Assembly (NCBI GenBank): GCA_014379625.1
Contig: JACMLJ010000045.1
Location: 62,001-126,000 of the forward strand
DNA: 64,000 bases
From: Ferruginibacter sp.
Lineage (GTDB): Bacteria; Bacteroidota; Bacteroidia; Chitinophagales; Chitinophagaceae
Reading direction: 5' to 3'
Made by a program: the position numbers and the translations under genes
Part shown: positions 33,705 to 44,112 of the stretch, piece after piece
Position numbering within the stretch: position 1 is the first letter of the stretch
Layout: each line of letters begins with the position of its first letter
The notes under the pieces: model-generated
Told to the model about the DNA's origin: nothing
Database searches by the model: none
What the model saw: the letters and a program-made list of their open reading frames with translations, nothing else

Positions 33705-36700
33705 CTGCTTCCTTCTTTTCAATCGCTTCCTTTTCCTTTTTTTCTGCTTTCTCCAGCAACTTCCTTTTTTCTTTATCCATTTTATCCTGCCGTTTTTGTT
33801 CCTCTGTTCTACGGTTTAAGATTTGCTTAAACTCATTAAAATCCAAAGTAAAAATGAAGGATACCCCTGATTCGATTACCTGGCCCTCTACTACACCTTC
33901 ATAACGGTTACGGCGATACGCCCTTAACAGGTATCTGCCGTCTTTGCTGACAAGGTAATCAACCGCTACATCACCGGCAATATTACTGGCGCTCTGGTTA
34001 GTATTGGCCGGACCTTCGAGTTCAAAATTACTGCCCACACTTACGCGCAACCGGTCGTTCAACAATTTCTTAGATACACCTACGGTGAGATCTGTTCTGC
34101 TGGTACGCGTGCCGGAAGAGAAATCATCTTCAGTGTTTACGCCAAAATTCAGGTCAACCCCTTTTACCAGGCTGCCGGCGAGGTTATTAAGCTGCTCGGT
34201 TAAAATACGGCTGACACTCGACTTGGCGGTACTTGCCAGTGAGGCCCCTTCGGCAGCATTTTCTAACGGATTTTCCTGTACAAACCTGCCCAGCAGCAAT
34301 AGTGCGAAAACCTGTTTATTTAATTCCGCATCATCGCGGCGAACCTGTTCTAATTTTGTTTCCACATCAGCCCATTTTGATTTCTGGTCATCAGGCAGTT
34401 CAATATCAAATGTGATCACCGGCTTCAGTAATTCACCCTTCATCTTCAGTAACACATTGAAGGGCACTTTTGCTTTATACTTGTTGATGTCGGTTGCCGA
34501 AAGATTGGCCAGTTCACTTTGCAATAAATTTACCGGCTGGGTGTTAGCTACGTAAATGGCCGTAATGTCTACGGTAGCGCTCATCATATCTCCCGTCCAG
34601 GTGAGCACGCTACCGGGCTGAATAAGAAACTGTCTTTTTAGCAAGCTAAGGCTTAACTGGTAAGAACCGGCCTGTAATTCATAGTTGCCCGTAAGACTTA
34701 TCTTGCCGCTTTTATCGAGGCCGCCGGATAAATCGGCCTTGCCCCTTATCCTTAAGGCATCGCCGCTTCGCTCATCAATGATTAAAGTTATTTGGGCGGC
34801 GGTATCTGATTGCAATGTTCCGGTAATATCAAGGCCGGCTAATTCGGGAAAGCGGGACAATGTGTCAATTACCTCCTTGAAAACACTGTCCGTTTTTCCC
34901 CCATAAACATCTATAAACTCTACCACTCCATCCCTGTTTTCCAATTCGGGATTGGTGCTGGGCAGTACAAATGTGATATCTGTTGCCTTGTTGATCTTTA
35001 AATCTGCGTTGATCCGGGGAGCAGTCAAAGTGCCGTCCACACTTATATCTGCATCCATGTTCAATCTTCCATAATAAAGTGCATTTTGCTTTTTAGCCAC
35101 ATTCAATACCCTGAAATCGTTGGCGGAAAGGTCAAGGTCGAACGTATAGGTTTTAAAATCGCCGGTAAAAATTTTACCGTTAATTACTGCTTTATTGCCT
35201 GCGGAATCAACTAATGTGAACCGGTCAAAATCAATATCACGTGATGATACTGTGATAACCTCATTGGACAAATGCAATTTTTCGCCCGTGGCTGCCGGGG
35301 TAATATTAGCGTTATCAAAATGCAAACTTCCATTAACATCAGGATCGGTTGTAGTACCCTTAATAACCACTTCGCCCTTCAGGCTTCCATCTGCCTGGGT
35401 TAAAGCGCCGAAGGTAAATGGCTTAACGCTGGCCAAATTAAAATTGTTGATGTTCAGCTTCAAATCCATCCTGCTTTCACCGGTATAATATTTTCCCCCC
35501 AGTTTAACATCATTGCCATTGCCAGTGATAGCTACATCCGCATTAAATGCATTAGCTGTTTCATTATCCACCTTTACAGTGATATTTCCAATGGTATCGC
35601 TGTTAAAAGTAAGTGTATCAATGGCGATATCGGAGGTAAATACGGGATTGGTCATTATATTTTTGACCACTACATTACCATTGATCACACCGTCTAAGGG
35701 CAGGGAATCCTGTTCCGCAATATTTGTCAATGTTTTAATGTGAAAGTCTTTTAATATAACATCTACCGGGGCAGTTACATTTTCTGATTTTGAATTGATA
35801 CTAAGCGATTGCCCGCTGTTATTAATGGTGAAATTATGTACAATGATACCAGTGCTGTCGTACCGGATATAGTTGCTGTTATCTACCGCCCATTTGTCGT
35901 GATCCAGCATCAGGCTATCCGATAAACTGGCCCTTATCGCTCCCCCTTCTTCCTGCGCCAGTGTTACGCCAAGCTGGTATTTATCCCTGTCATCAATATC
36001 TTTGATGTTGAGCTTTGCATACAATTCGTTATTCGCTATAAAGCCATTCAACGAGGTCTTTTGCAACTGGTAGCTTTTTGAGCCTGCTGTTTTTACCGTA
36101 GCTGAATAGACAAATTTATCATCCGGGTTACCTGCAGAGATGGTTAAACTATCCAGTACCTGGGTACCCACCTGTACTTTAGGCGCATTTACCAGGAGGT
36201 TCAATTTTTCTTCACTCCCGTCAAAATCAGCCTTTATTTTAATGGTATCCGTACCGAGCAAAGAAGGTACAAATGCAAACAATAAGCTATCGGGAATAAC
36301 TGTTGCGGTTAGTTTCCATTTGTCGCTGGTAAGGGCGGTATCTTTTATGCCAAGATCATAATATTTATTTATTACCTGCATGGCGCCCTGTGCGATGGTA
36401 GCCAGGTTAAAATTACCATCTACAGATGCGGTGGCTACCTGCGAATTAAGTGTAATAATTTTACCAGTATCGCTGGTACTGGCTGTAATGGTAATGGTAT
36501 CCGCTTTATATCGTTTGCCATCACTGAATACTACAAGGTCGGCCACCTGTATATCACCCTGTGGAGATTTCAGATCGGTGGTTGCAATACCGGCGATAAC
36601 ATTGCCATGCACACGAAGATCGGTAGTGGCAAAGCCTAATGGCTTCATCAATATACTATCTAACAGCAGGCGGAGTTTTATGTTGGTGGCGAACTTGTCA

Positions 36701-38691
36701 TCGATCAGGGCTTCCGCGTTCATGCGAAAGGCGAGGCTTTTGTCAGCCATCCCTGCATCCAGTATTGTATAACCTTTATGCACAGACGCAGTAAGATCAA
36801 GGTTTTGATAGTTGTAGCCTTTTACAAAAGCTGATTTTACGTAGGCTTTTGCATTGGTATTCATGGTGGCAGGTTTAAATCCCCTTCCTTTGGCGGCAAA
36901 CGTCATGGTTACTTTACCTACCATAGTATCCTGTTTTATAAGATAGCCAACATCCACGTTATTAAGGGACCCTTTTAAATTGTAGGTCTCACCGGCGCTG
37001 TTCAGATAGCCGGCCAGTTTTGCGTTTCCCTTATTGGTCTGCAATACCATATCCGTGGTGAAATTAGTGGCCAGCCCCTTAAAGCTGCCACTTATCTTCA
37101 TCATATCCGGAATCCTTATGTTGGGGGGTATGGTACCCGGGGGAAGAAAATTATTGAGATCGGTTTTTGTAGTTTGAAAACTGGCAATATTAAAATTGTA
37201 AACCGTCTTTTTTGCATCGGGTAAGCCTTTGATAGTTCCGGACATATTCACCGCAGTATTGCCAATGCCACTAACCTGCAGGCCCGGGATCGCCAGGTCA
37301 TTAACATAACCTTTTACCCTTGCATTGATGTGTACAACGGCTGCTTCATTACCTTTTAAACTGGCCTGTAACTGTGGTGCAAAAAGAAGTATGTCAGATG
37401 CGGCAAGGTCAACATTGTTAAAGTTGGCATCCAGGTACAATTTGCCCATGTCTTTCGTCAATGCTTCCAGTGAAGGGTAGCTCACAATGATATTATCCCT
37501 GATGATTGTTTTATCCGTTTGAACATATAAATTTTTTAACGCTGCACCGGTATCTGTATAAGTAAAATCAGTTTTTAATTGCCTGAGGCTGAACCCGCTT
37601 TTTTCTGAAAAACTGCCATCTGCTATATTACCCGAGTAGGCCGTTGGTGTGATGAGAAAATTATTACCCTTCAGTTTGAAACCATCAATCTTTAAATGTG
37701 CATAATCCATTCCTTTAGTAAGGCGTGGTTTATTGTCGTCATCAAAGGCGATATTATTATTTTCAAAATCAATTTTGTTAATGGCGACCTTCCAGGGGTT
37801 ATTAGCCTGGGCCAGCACTTCTTTATTGATTTCTTCTTTTACGATTTTTGTTTGCACTGATTTTCCCAATACAATGGCTGCATTGGTGTTGTGCAGTTTC
37901 ACATTTTCCAGTTGTACATCCAGCTTTGCAAGGTCAATGGATTTTACTTTCCCCGACAGTTCACCCAGTGCCAGGTTTGCCGCCATTACGGATACATCAT
38001 TCTTATAATCGAACCGGATGTTTTTAAGGTTGATATTTTCGAGCCCAAGTTGCAGGTTGAATGGCTCGTTGCTTTGTGCTTCTACTACCGCCATAGTCTC
38101 GGGTTTAAGTAATGGCTTGTTTTGATACATGTGCCCCGATACATTTTCCAATACAATATCCGGGACGGAGAAAGCCATTTTATCCAGGTCAAACTTTTTA
38201 AAACCCGTTTCAAATTTACCCAATCGTACCTGAAAATCTATTGCAGACTGATCGTCTTTAAAGGAAGCTGCAATATTATTCAACACTATTTTGTCAACAC
38301 TTATCTTCATTCCGTCGGAGGAGTCTTTAGGTGCGGTACTTTTGGGCCCGCTGTTGAAGGCGTCTATTATATACTGGTAATTAAACACGGTGTCGACACC
38401 TTTTCTGTAAATATTAGCGCTGATGTCTTTCAACTCTACATAGTTTACTTCCACCTCACTGCTGATGAGTTTAAGCAGGGCAATATCCACCCTTATTTTT
38501 CCGCCATAAAGCAAAGTGTCTTTTTGCTGATCTTCAAAATAAACACCTTCCAGCACTAATTTTTTTGGGAAGTCCAACGACAATTTTGCTATTTGAACCT
38601 TTGTGTGGATTTTTTTCTCCAGGTAGGTAACCACTTTTTTACGGGCAAAATTTTGCACAGCAGGCACCTGTATGAGGATATAAATCAACAA
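33691..38691 (-). CDS. tamB: TamB/YtfN-family translocation and assembly module protein
   Basis: This is a very long (1,666 residues from the TTG at 38691) AsmA-like/TamB protein. The beginning (LIQVPAVQNFARKKVVTYLEKKI) and the carboxy-terminal DUF490/TamB domain (about 1150-1590, with GSVLTWTGDMMSATVDITAIY and the lines before NPLENAAEGASL) are clear. Between them lie about 1,000 residues of repeated beta strands that form a periplasm-spanning groove. A charged Lys/Glu-rich tail follows. The true start must be further upstream: in-frame codons back to about 38790 encode VKKVIRKTLKILAWILASF, a perfect signal-anchor, but there is no ATG, so a rare start (TTG, CTG or ATT) is used. Confidence 0.92.
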   Translation of the reverse strand: MLIYILIQVPAVQNFARKKVVTYLEKKIHTKVQIAKLSLDFPKKLVLEGVYFEDQQKDTLLYGGKIRVDIALLKLISSEVEVNYVELKDISANIYRKGVDTVFNYQYIIDAFNSGPKSTAPKDSSDGMKISVDKIVLNNIAASFKDDQSAIDFQVRLGKFETGFKKFDLDKMAFSVPDIVLENVSGHMYQNKPLLKPETMAVVEAQSNEPFNLQLGLENINLKNIRFDYKNDVSVMAANLALGELSGKVKSIDLAKLDVQLENVKLHNTNAAIVLGKSVQTKIVKEEINKEVLAQANNPWKVAINKIDFENNNIAFDDDNKPRLTKGMDYAHLKIDGFKLKGNNFLITPTAYSGNIADGSFSEKSGFSLRQLKTDFTYTDTGAALKNLYVQTDKTIIRDNIIVSYPSLEALTKDMGKLYLDANFNNVDLAASDILLFAPQLQASLKGNEAAVVHINARVKGYVNDLAIPGLQVSGIGNTAVNMSGTIKGLPDAKKTVYNFNIASFQTTKTDLNNFLPPGTIPPNIRIPDMMKISGSFKGLATNFTTDMVLQTNKGNAKLAGYLNSAGETYNLKGSLNNVDVGYLIKQDTMVGKVTMTFAAKGRGFKPATMNTNAKAYVKSAFVKGYNYQNLDLTASVHKGYTILDAGMADKSLAFRMNAEALIDDKFATNIKLRLLLDSILMKPLGFATTDLRVHGNVIAGIATTDLKSPQGDIQVADLVVFSDGKRYKADTITITASTSDTGKIITLNSQVATASVDGNFNLATIAQGAMQVINKYYDLGIKDTALTSDKWKLTATVIPDSLLFAFVPSLLGTDTIKIKADFDGSEEKLNLLVNAPKVQVGTQVLDSLTISAGNPDDKFVYSATVKTAGSKSYQLQKTSLNGFIANNELYAKLNIKDIDDRDKYQLGVTLAQEEGGAIRASLSDSLMLDHDKWAVDNSNYIRYDSTGIIVHNFTINNSGQSLSINSKSENVTAPVDVILKDFHIKTLTNIAEQDSLPLDGVINGNVVVKNIMTNPVFTSDIAIDTLTFNSDTIGNITVKVDNETANAFNADVAITGNGNDVKLGGKYYTGESRMDLKLNINNFNLASVKPFTFGALTQADGSLKGEVVIKGTTTDPDVNGSLHFDNANITPAATGEKLHLSNEVITVSSRDIDFDRFTLVDSAGNKAVINGKIFTGDFKTYTFDLDLSANDFRVLNVAKKQNALYYGRLNMDADISVDGTLTAPRINADLKINKATDITFVLPSTNPELENRDGVVEFIDVYGGKTDSVFKEVIDTLSRFPELAGLDITGTLQSDTAAQITLIIDERSGDALRIRGKADLSGGLDKSGKISLTGNYELQAGSYQLSLSLLKRQFLIQPGSVLTWTGDMMSATVDITAIYVANTQPVNLLQSELANLSATDINKYKAKVPFNVLLKMKGELLKPVITFDIELPDDQKSKWADVETKLEQVRRDDAELNKQVFALLLLGRFVQENPLENAAEGASLASTAKSSVSRILTEQLNNLAGSLVKGVDLNFGVNTEDDFSSGTRTSRTDLTVGVSKKLLNDRLRVSVGSNFELEGPANTNQSASNIAGDVAVDYLVSKDGRYLLRAYRRNRYEGVVEGQVIESGVSFIFTLDFNEFKQILNRRTEEQKRQDKMDKEKRKLLEKAEKKEKEAIEKKEAGNGQ

Positions 38692-38769
38692 TACTAAAAA
38701 AACAAAACTGGCTAAAATCCAAGCCAGTATCTTGAGCGTCTTTCTTATAACTTTTTTAACAGTCAGAAT

Positions 38770-39281
38770 TGTAAATTTTAAAATTAGTATTTAATCACTT
38801 AATTTATTCAGGCTAATCCTTCCTTTAATTCCCAATTGAATATGATCCGGGGTCAGGTAAATAACCAGTTATATGCAGATGCCGGTGCTGATACATACCA
38901 ATAATCCGGGTGTTGCCAAAATTTTTTCACCTGCTTTTACGGGATAAATGAGTTGAACAATCCTACACCTTAAAATAACATAATACGTAAAGCATTAACA
39001 ATCTTTGTACCATTGTTATGAATAGCCGGTTTTGAACTTATTTAAACCGGCAGCGCATCGGGTAACCCAAATTTAACCAGGAGCACTTGCAACTCAACTG
39101 ATGTTGCATTTCATCCAGTTCATTCATCAAGAGTCATGCTGAGCAACTTTCCGAAAATAACTTGCACCCTTTAATTATCCCACGGGCATGCAATAAAATA
39201 AATACATCATAGCCTTTGTAAATATTTCAAATGGATAGTATCCGGGCTTGAAAAATTTGAAAAGGCTGCAAAAAAATACTG
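38770..39281. other. Spacer upstream of tamB with no gene recognised
   Basis: About 500 bases of A+T-rich DNA between divergent tamB and the flavodoxin-fold gene. A fragment AGTCATGCTGAGCAAC at 39131-39146 resembles a dispersed Bacteroidota intergenic sequence. No convincing promoter, tRNA or ORF was found. Confidence 0.35.
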
Positions 39282-39911
39282 ATGAAAAATATACTGATCA
39301 TTTACGCACACCCCGATGAGCAAAGTTACAATGCAGTTGTGTTAAACAAGATTGTATCAACCATTAAAGTTTCGGGCAACCGGTACCAGGTAATAGATTT
39401 ATATAAAGAAGGTTATAACCCCGTATTGAGTACAAAAGAAATGAGGGGCGAAATAAGTCCGGAAACTGAAAATTACCAGCAGCTTATTTCAAGAGCATCG
39501 GACATCATTTTCATCTTTCCTGTCTGGTGGTTTAGGGCACCGGCGATCCTGGAAGGGTTTATTGACAAGACCTTTGTGCCAAAATTTGCCTACCGTTTCA
39601 AAAAGATAATTGGAAATTATGGCCTGCCCATACCTATCCTGAAAGATAAAAAGGTGCTGGCATTTATCACACATGGTGCGCCCGCATTGCCGGTTAAGCT
39701 GTTGTACTTAAATGTAGTGAAATACCGTTTCCTGCTTGGCTTTCTCAGCTTTTGCTTCAATATTTTTAAATGCAAAATTGTTCAGCTATGGTCAGTGCCT
39801 TTCTGCAGTGATCCCCGGCGGAAAATTTACCTGGACAGGGTGGGTAAAATTGTTGAAAGCAGGTTAGGCAGTGAAAAAAATGTAAAACAAGCCATACCCC
39901 TGTTGACGTAG
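39282..39911 (+). CDS. Flavodoxin-fold NAD(P)H oxidoreductase (KefF/MdaB-like)
   Basis: The 209-residue protein begins NILIIYAHPDEQSYNAVV, followed by YQVIDLYKEGYNPVLS, IIFIFPVWWFRAPAILEGFIDK (FMN/FAD-binding W-W-x-x-P segment) and VLAFITHGAPALPVKLL. This matches the MdaB/KefF/NQO1-type flavodoxin-2 domain; it would reduce quinones or nitro compounds using NAD(P)H. It is a single gene, convergent with the glycan cluster. Confidence 0.9.
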   Translation: MKNILIIYAHPDEQSYNAVVLNKIVSTIKVSGNRYQVIDLYKEGYNPVLSTKEMRGEISPETENYQQLISRASDIIFIFPVWWFRAPAILEGFIDKTFVPKFAYRFKKIIGNYGLPIPILKDKKVLAFITHGAPALPVKLLYLNVVKYRFLLGFLSFCFNIFKCKIVQLWSVPFCSDPRRKIYLDRVGKIVESRLGSEKNVKQAIPLLT

Positions 39912-39989
39912 AGCCAGGATACTAAGTTGAGGGTGCTGTGACGTAATTCAATGCTTGTATTGAGCCCCTATACAACGCCTGACCTATCG

Positions 39990-41993
39990 TTATTTTAATT
40001 TTTCAAGTTTTATTGCAAAGCCGCCACCATTTGCCATTTCAATATTCAATGTTGCTCCCCTGGTGATTTTTTTTATAGTCTTTTTATAGTCGTTTCCAAT
40101 CCGGTTGGCATTTGCGCCATCGGTAAAAATAGTGGCGGTATAGTTACCGGCATCCATAAAATCAAATGTAATTTTTACTGATTTCGCGGTCCAGTTGTTC
40201 ATTCCCGCAACGTGCCAGGTAGTTCCTTTCCTGCGTGCTATCACTGCATGGTCGCCAATCTTTCCACCAATTGGAATTGTTTCATCCCAGGTATTGGGCA
40301 TTGCGGCCAGGTATTGTAAGATTTCGGGTTCTTTTTCATAAGCAGTTGGTGCATCTGCCAGCATTTCCAATGGCGCGTAAAACATAGTGAACATGGCGAG
40401 CTGGTTACACCTGGTACCCTGTGTCATGGGACGATAGAAACTCATTTTATAGTCTTCCTTATTCGCATTGTACAAACCACCCGGGGTGTAATCCATTGGC
40501 CCGGCAAGCATTCTTGTAAAAGGAAGTATGGTTGCCTGCTGCAATATATCCACGTTCGAAAACTTGCTCCATTCCAAGCCCTGCACCGCTTCGTAATTTA
40601 CAATATTAGGATAGGCCCTTTCCAACCCGGTTGGTTTGAAAGCCGCATGAAAATCAACAATCATTTTTCTTTTGGCAGCTTCTTTAGCCAGGCGTTCGTA
40701 AAAGTTTACAACGGTTTGGTCATCCCTGTTCATAAAATCTACTTTTACTCCTTTTACGCCCCATTTTTGAAACTGGTCAAGGGCTTCAATCATTTGCCTG
40801 TCGAGTGTATGCCACACACACCATAAAATAATGCCTACTCCTTTCTGCCTGGCATAATTGAACAGGAAAGGCATATCCAGCCTGCCTGATAATTTTGTGG
40901 AACCATCTGTTACAACTGAACCATCATTTACTTTCAATAAATCAAACTGGTCACTCCATCCTTCATCCATCAGGATATACGCCAGTTTATTTTTTGCCGC
41001 ATAATCAATGTAATATTTATAGGTATCGGTATTGAAGCCCGACTTAAAATCAACACCCGTAAGGTTATTGGCATTCCACCAGTCCCACGCAACTTTACCT
41101 GGCCTGATCCAGGAAACATCACCGATTTTATTATCGCTTGCCAACAGGTAAACCAGGTTATTGTACAATAAGTCTTTGTCATTTTCGGCAACTACCATTA
41201 AGCGCCAGGGAAAACTTCTTGTACCCTCGGTTTCGGCAATAAAATCTGCCTCCCGGTAAACAATTTTTTGGAAATTGCTTTGGCCGCCAATACTATCTTT
41301 CAACACAAATTTTGGGGAAATATTTTGTAAACTATTGCTCCCTTTATATTTTAAATAATACCCGGGATAGTCTAACAGGTCTGATTCGGTGATGGCTATT
41401 TTGATGCCATTGCTTTCAGCAACCAGCGGTAAAGCCGCCATATTTGTACCGATTGTGGAAATCTTTTTGTGCAGGTATTCAGCTTCGTATCCAAATTGAA
41501 ATGATTTTGTAGCCTGCACCCAGGCATCAATATCTTCCTCAAAATGGTAATTGACCTGTTCTTCCTTAATCTTTATTTTTCCGGGCAATGAAGTAACGAA
41601 ACGATAAGCCACACCATTATTGTACACCCGAAAAATAACACTGAAGTTTTCTTTCAGGTGAATGGACAACTCATTGTACACATCTTTGTATTGGGCGGCC
41701 ATTCCATACAGGGGGCGGATGTTTTGTTGTACGCTCCGCCTGGAAGCATTGACTACCGTATTGTTTACACCCAACTGTTTTCCATCCCCTAATGTAAGCG
41801 ATAATGCCCCGGGCAATAAAACGGTTTTACCTTTAAAACTAACAGCATAGGTAATACTTATACCGGTTTTAATTTCTACGGCAATGTTCTTGTCTGGTGA
41901 CATTAATTTATAATCATCTGCCTGTGCCCCCGCGGCAAAAAAAGAAGTTATCGATATAGTAAAACAAAAACATACCTGCTTTGTATAAATCAT
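39990..41993 (-). CDS. Secreted GH97 alpha-glycosidase
   Basis: I start at the ATG 41993, giving a signal peptide (QVCFCFTISITSFFAAGAQA) and a 667-residue protein; upstream GTG/ATG codons overlapping the ROK stop would give 683. Domains: amino-terminal supersandwich (about 25-280), then a TIM barrel with LAYILMDEGWSDQFDLL, GVGIILWCVWHTLDRQ, GVKGVKVDFMNRDDQ and IVNYEAVQGLEWSKF, and a carboxy beta domain ending with the GGGFAIKL strand. GH97 includes inverting alpha-glucosidases and retaining alpha-galactosidases; the KVDFMNRDDQ segment is conserved in the family but I cannot decide the mechanism. Probably in the periplasm. Confidence 0.93.
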   Translation of the reverse strand: MIYTKQVCFCFTISITSFFAAGAQADDYKLMSPDKNIAVEIKTGISITYAVSFKGKTVLLPGALSLTLGDGKQLGVNNTVVNASRRSVQQNIRPLYGMAAQYKDVYNELSIHLKENFSVIFRVYNNGVAYRFVTSLPGKIKIKEEQVNYHFEEDIDAWVQATKSFQFGYEAEYLHKKISTIGTNMAALPLVAESNGIKIAITESDLLDYPGYYLKYKGSNSLQNISPKFVLKDSIGGQSNFQKIVYREADFIAETEGTRSFPWRLMVVAENDKDLLYNNLVYLLASDNKIGDVSWIRPGKVAWDWWNANNLTGVDFKSGFNTDTYKYYIDYAAKNKLAYILMDEGWSDQFDLLKVNDGSVVTDGSTKLSGRLDMPFLFNYARQKGVGIILWCVWHTLDRQMIEALDQFQKWGVKGVKVDFMNRDDQTVVNFYERLAKEAAKRKMIVDFHAAFKPTGLERAYPNIVNYEAVQGLEWSKFSNVDILQQATILPFTRMLAGPMDYTPGGLYNANKEDYKMSFYRPMTQGTRCNQLAMFTMFYAPLEMLADAPTAYEKEPEILQYLAAMPNTWDETIPIGGKIGDHAVIARRKGTTWHVAGMNNWTAKSVKITFDFMDAGNYTATIFTDGANANRIGNDYKKTIKKITRGATLNIEMANGGGFAIKLEKLK

Positions 41994-42037
41994 AATTATA
42001 GTTTTAATTAATGAAATACTAAATAAACTGACCTTCA

Positions 42038-42898
42038 TCACACCAATGAACTGGCGCCCAGTATGGCTGCATCTTCACCCAGTGTTGCCCGAACCACGGG
42101 CAAAAACAATCCCTCATTTTGCAGAAGTTTTTTAAGTTGCGGAAGGAATAAATTTTCATTGTGCATAATATTTCCTCCGAGGACAACCACTTGCGGGCCT
42201 GTATTTTTTATGAACGTGGCCAGGAAATCAGCAAGGTTGATGGCAAACTCGTCAAAAATTACCTGTACATTTTTATCTGTATGATAAGAAGCTGCTAATT
42301 CCTTTACCCCGTCCACTGTATTGCCGGATAATTCGAGGTAACGCTTTACAAACCAACGTGTGGAAATATAGTCTTCTGCAATCCCGTTCCTGAAGGGCGA
42401 ACACCAAAGGTTGGCATCTTCTGCGGTTTCGCCGTTATACCTTGCAGTACCCAGCCCGGTACCAAGTATTACACCGATGGCTGAAATAAAACCGATGGCA
42501 GCACCGGCAAATATTTCCCCTTTCAAAAAGCAGGCTGCGTCATTCATCATAAAAATATGTGCAGCCTTCATATTTAATTTTTGGGATAGCAATGTCTTTA
42601 TGTTCAAACCATAAAGAGCATCATATTTATCATTGTCCTTCATATAGGATACCCCATTTTCATAATCAAACGGACCTGGTATTGCTATACCAATTTTTTG
42701 CTCACTGAAGTTATTGCTGCCCAATGACTGGCAGATAACTGCTGACCAGGTTTCAATAATATTTTCTAATGTGGCCCCTGAGTTTACCCGCCCTCTTTGT
42801 ATGGAGCCATTAATAATAGTACGGGTGCCCATGTCAACCAATGCACAGGTTAAGTGTGAACCACCGATATCTATTCCTAATACTGTTGAATCATTCAT
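42038..42898 (-). CDS. ROK-family sugar kinase lacking the usual zinc cysteines
   Basis: The 286-residue protein has the actin-fold phosphate loop LGIDIGGSHLTCALVD, KIGIAIPGPFDYENGVSYM, MMNDAACFLKGE (the catalytic Asp region), IGVILGTGLGTA and VVLGGNIMHNE. The CxCGxxGCxE zinc motif of most ROK kinases is not present; instead NLWCSPFRNGIAEDYIS occupies the place. It is thus either a zinc-free ROK kinase or a variant for another sugar. Its stop overlaps the alternative GTG start of the GH97 frame by four bases, suggesting translational coupling. It lies in the glycan operon between GH26 and GH97 and would phosphorylate a released hexose. Confidence 0.85.
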   Translation of the reverse strand: MNDSTVLGIDIGGSHLTCALVDMGTRTIINGSIQRGRVNSGATLENIIETWSAVICQSLGSNNFSEQKIGIAIPGPFDYENGVSYMKDNDKYDALYGLNIKTLLSQKLNMKAAHIFMMNDAACFLKGEIFAGAAIGFISAIGVILGTGLGTARYNGETAEDANLWCSPFRNGIAEDYISTRWFVKRYLELSGNTVDGVKELAASYHTDKNVQVIFDEFAINLADFLATFIKNTGPQVVVLGGNIMHNENLFLPQLKKLLQNEGLFLPVVRATLGEDAAILGASSLV

Positions 42899-42991
42899 GC
42901 AAGGTAATTTTTTTAAGGGTTAATTTGAATGGTATTGATTATCACAAGTCTATGACTATAAAGTACCGGGCTTTTTTCACGACAGTTTCTC

Positions 42992-44032
42992 TTATTTTAT
43001 CTTATCCAATGTTATCGCCGCTGGGTCGTTCATCATTTCCTTATACTTTAGGTTATCTACTATGGCCACTTTAGCATTGTTCCAGCTATGCCATTGCAAA
43101 AAATAAGCAGCCCTGCCTTTAAAAATGTTTAAAACAGCCATTTCATCAAAATTGCCAAAAGCTGCTTTTGCCGGCCCCACTTCGCCATTTATCACTAGTT
43201 TTTTAAACTTCCGTAACGAATCATAATCGTTGAATTCAGGGGTTATGGGATAGCTGTCCACTGCTACCATATCCACAAAATTATCGCCTGGATACATTGA
43301 CCCTAGCGGTGCATTGCCCAAGGGCGTAAAAGGAGAATATATCCATATTAAATTATTTAACGCATAATCGATGGTGAATGCCCGGTACATATCCTGCCAC
43401 AATGCCTGGTAATCCTTTTGATTGGAGGGTACCGACTGGTCGTTTACACCCCACCAAAACCAGGTCCCGTTCACCTCATGAAAAGGGCGCCAGAGTACTA
43501 TCACGCCTTTATCTTTTAATTGTTTTAAGGCGGCGGCTATTTTAGATAGTTCTGTTCTGTAATTTGCTTTTTCTTTTGAAGCCGGAGCATTTTTCAACAG
43601 CTTGTTAACATCAATTACGGTTTTGTTTTTTGCCGAATTCCATCTTACATTGTAACCATCTGTCCATGGGCAGTCTGCATGCCAGCTAATTGTTACCAGG
43701 CCACCCTTATTCCAGTGATTGATGGCATACTGATTAGTAGCTATTAGATCTATACCGGGAAAATATCCGTATTCCAACCCGAGCAGGGCAGGATACTTAC
43801 CGGTAGAATCAAAAAGCGACTGGAAACTTTTTCTGTAGTTCAAAGCCATATCCGCTGTTTCACTGCATTGCTGACCTACGATCACCTGTTTATTCTTTAT
43901 TATTGTTTGGAAATAAGCCATTACACCGGCTTTGCTCCTGTCAGTTAATTTTAATCCCGGCAATTGACCATTTGCATTGAAACAAGAAATTATTAATAGG
44001 AAAACCGCTGTAAGAAAACAAAGTGCCCGCAT
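42992..44032 (-). CDS. Secreted GH26 endo-beta-mannanase-type enzyme
   Basis: The 346-residue protein has a signal peptide ending NANGQ (about residue 23). The GH26 barrel shows TISWHADCPW (H118 region), VLWRPFHEVNGTWFWWG with acid/base E186, AVDSYP and LVINGEVGP with nucleophile E284. The His-Glu pair in FHE and following WFWWG are typical of the family. The natural substrate would be beta-1,4-mannan or a mixed-linkage relative. The gene follows the heparinase-like gene and precedes the ROK kinase by 93 bases. Confidence 0.93.
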   Translation of the reverse strand: MRALCFLTAVFLLIISCFNANGQLPGLKLTDRSKAGVMAYFQTIIKNKQVIVGQQCSETADMALNYRKSFQSLFDSTGKYPALLGLEYGYFPGIDLIATNQYAINHWNKGGLVTISWHADCPWTDGYNVRWNSAKNKTVIDVNKLLKNAPASKEKANYRTELSKIAAALKQLKDKGVIVLWRPFHEVNGTWFWWGVNDQSVPSNQKDYQALWQDMYRAFTIDYALNNLIWIYSPFTPLGNAPLGSMYPGDNFVDMVAVDSYPITPEFNDYDSLRKFKKLVINGEVGPAKAAFGNFDEMAVLNIFKGRAAYFLQWHSWNNAKVAIVDNLKYKEMMNDPAAITLDKIK

Positions 44033-44112
44033 TATATTGATGATTTGAATTTAGTTGGTTAAGAAATATTTTTAATTTAAAATAAATGACCCGCAATAAA
44101 AAAGGGGCCAGT

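Noticed and set aside
39131..39146. AGTCATGCTGAGCAAC as an intact repeat element
   Set aside because: Only a short fragment is present and no partner or palindrome could be seen.
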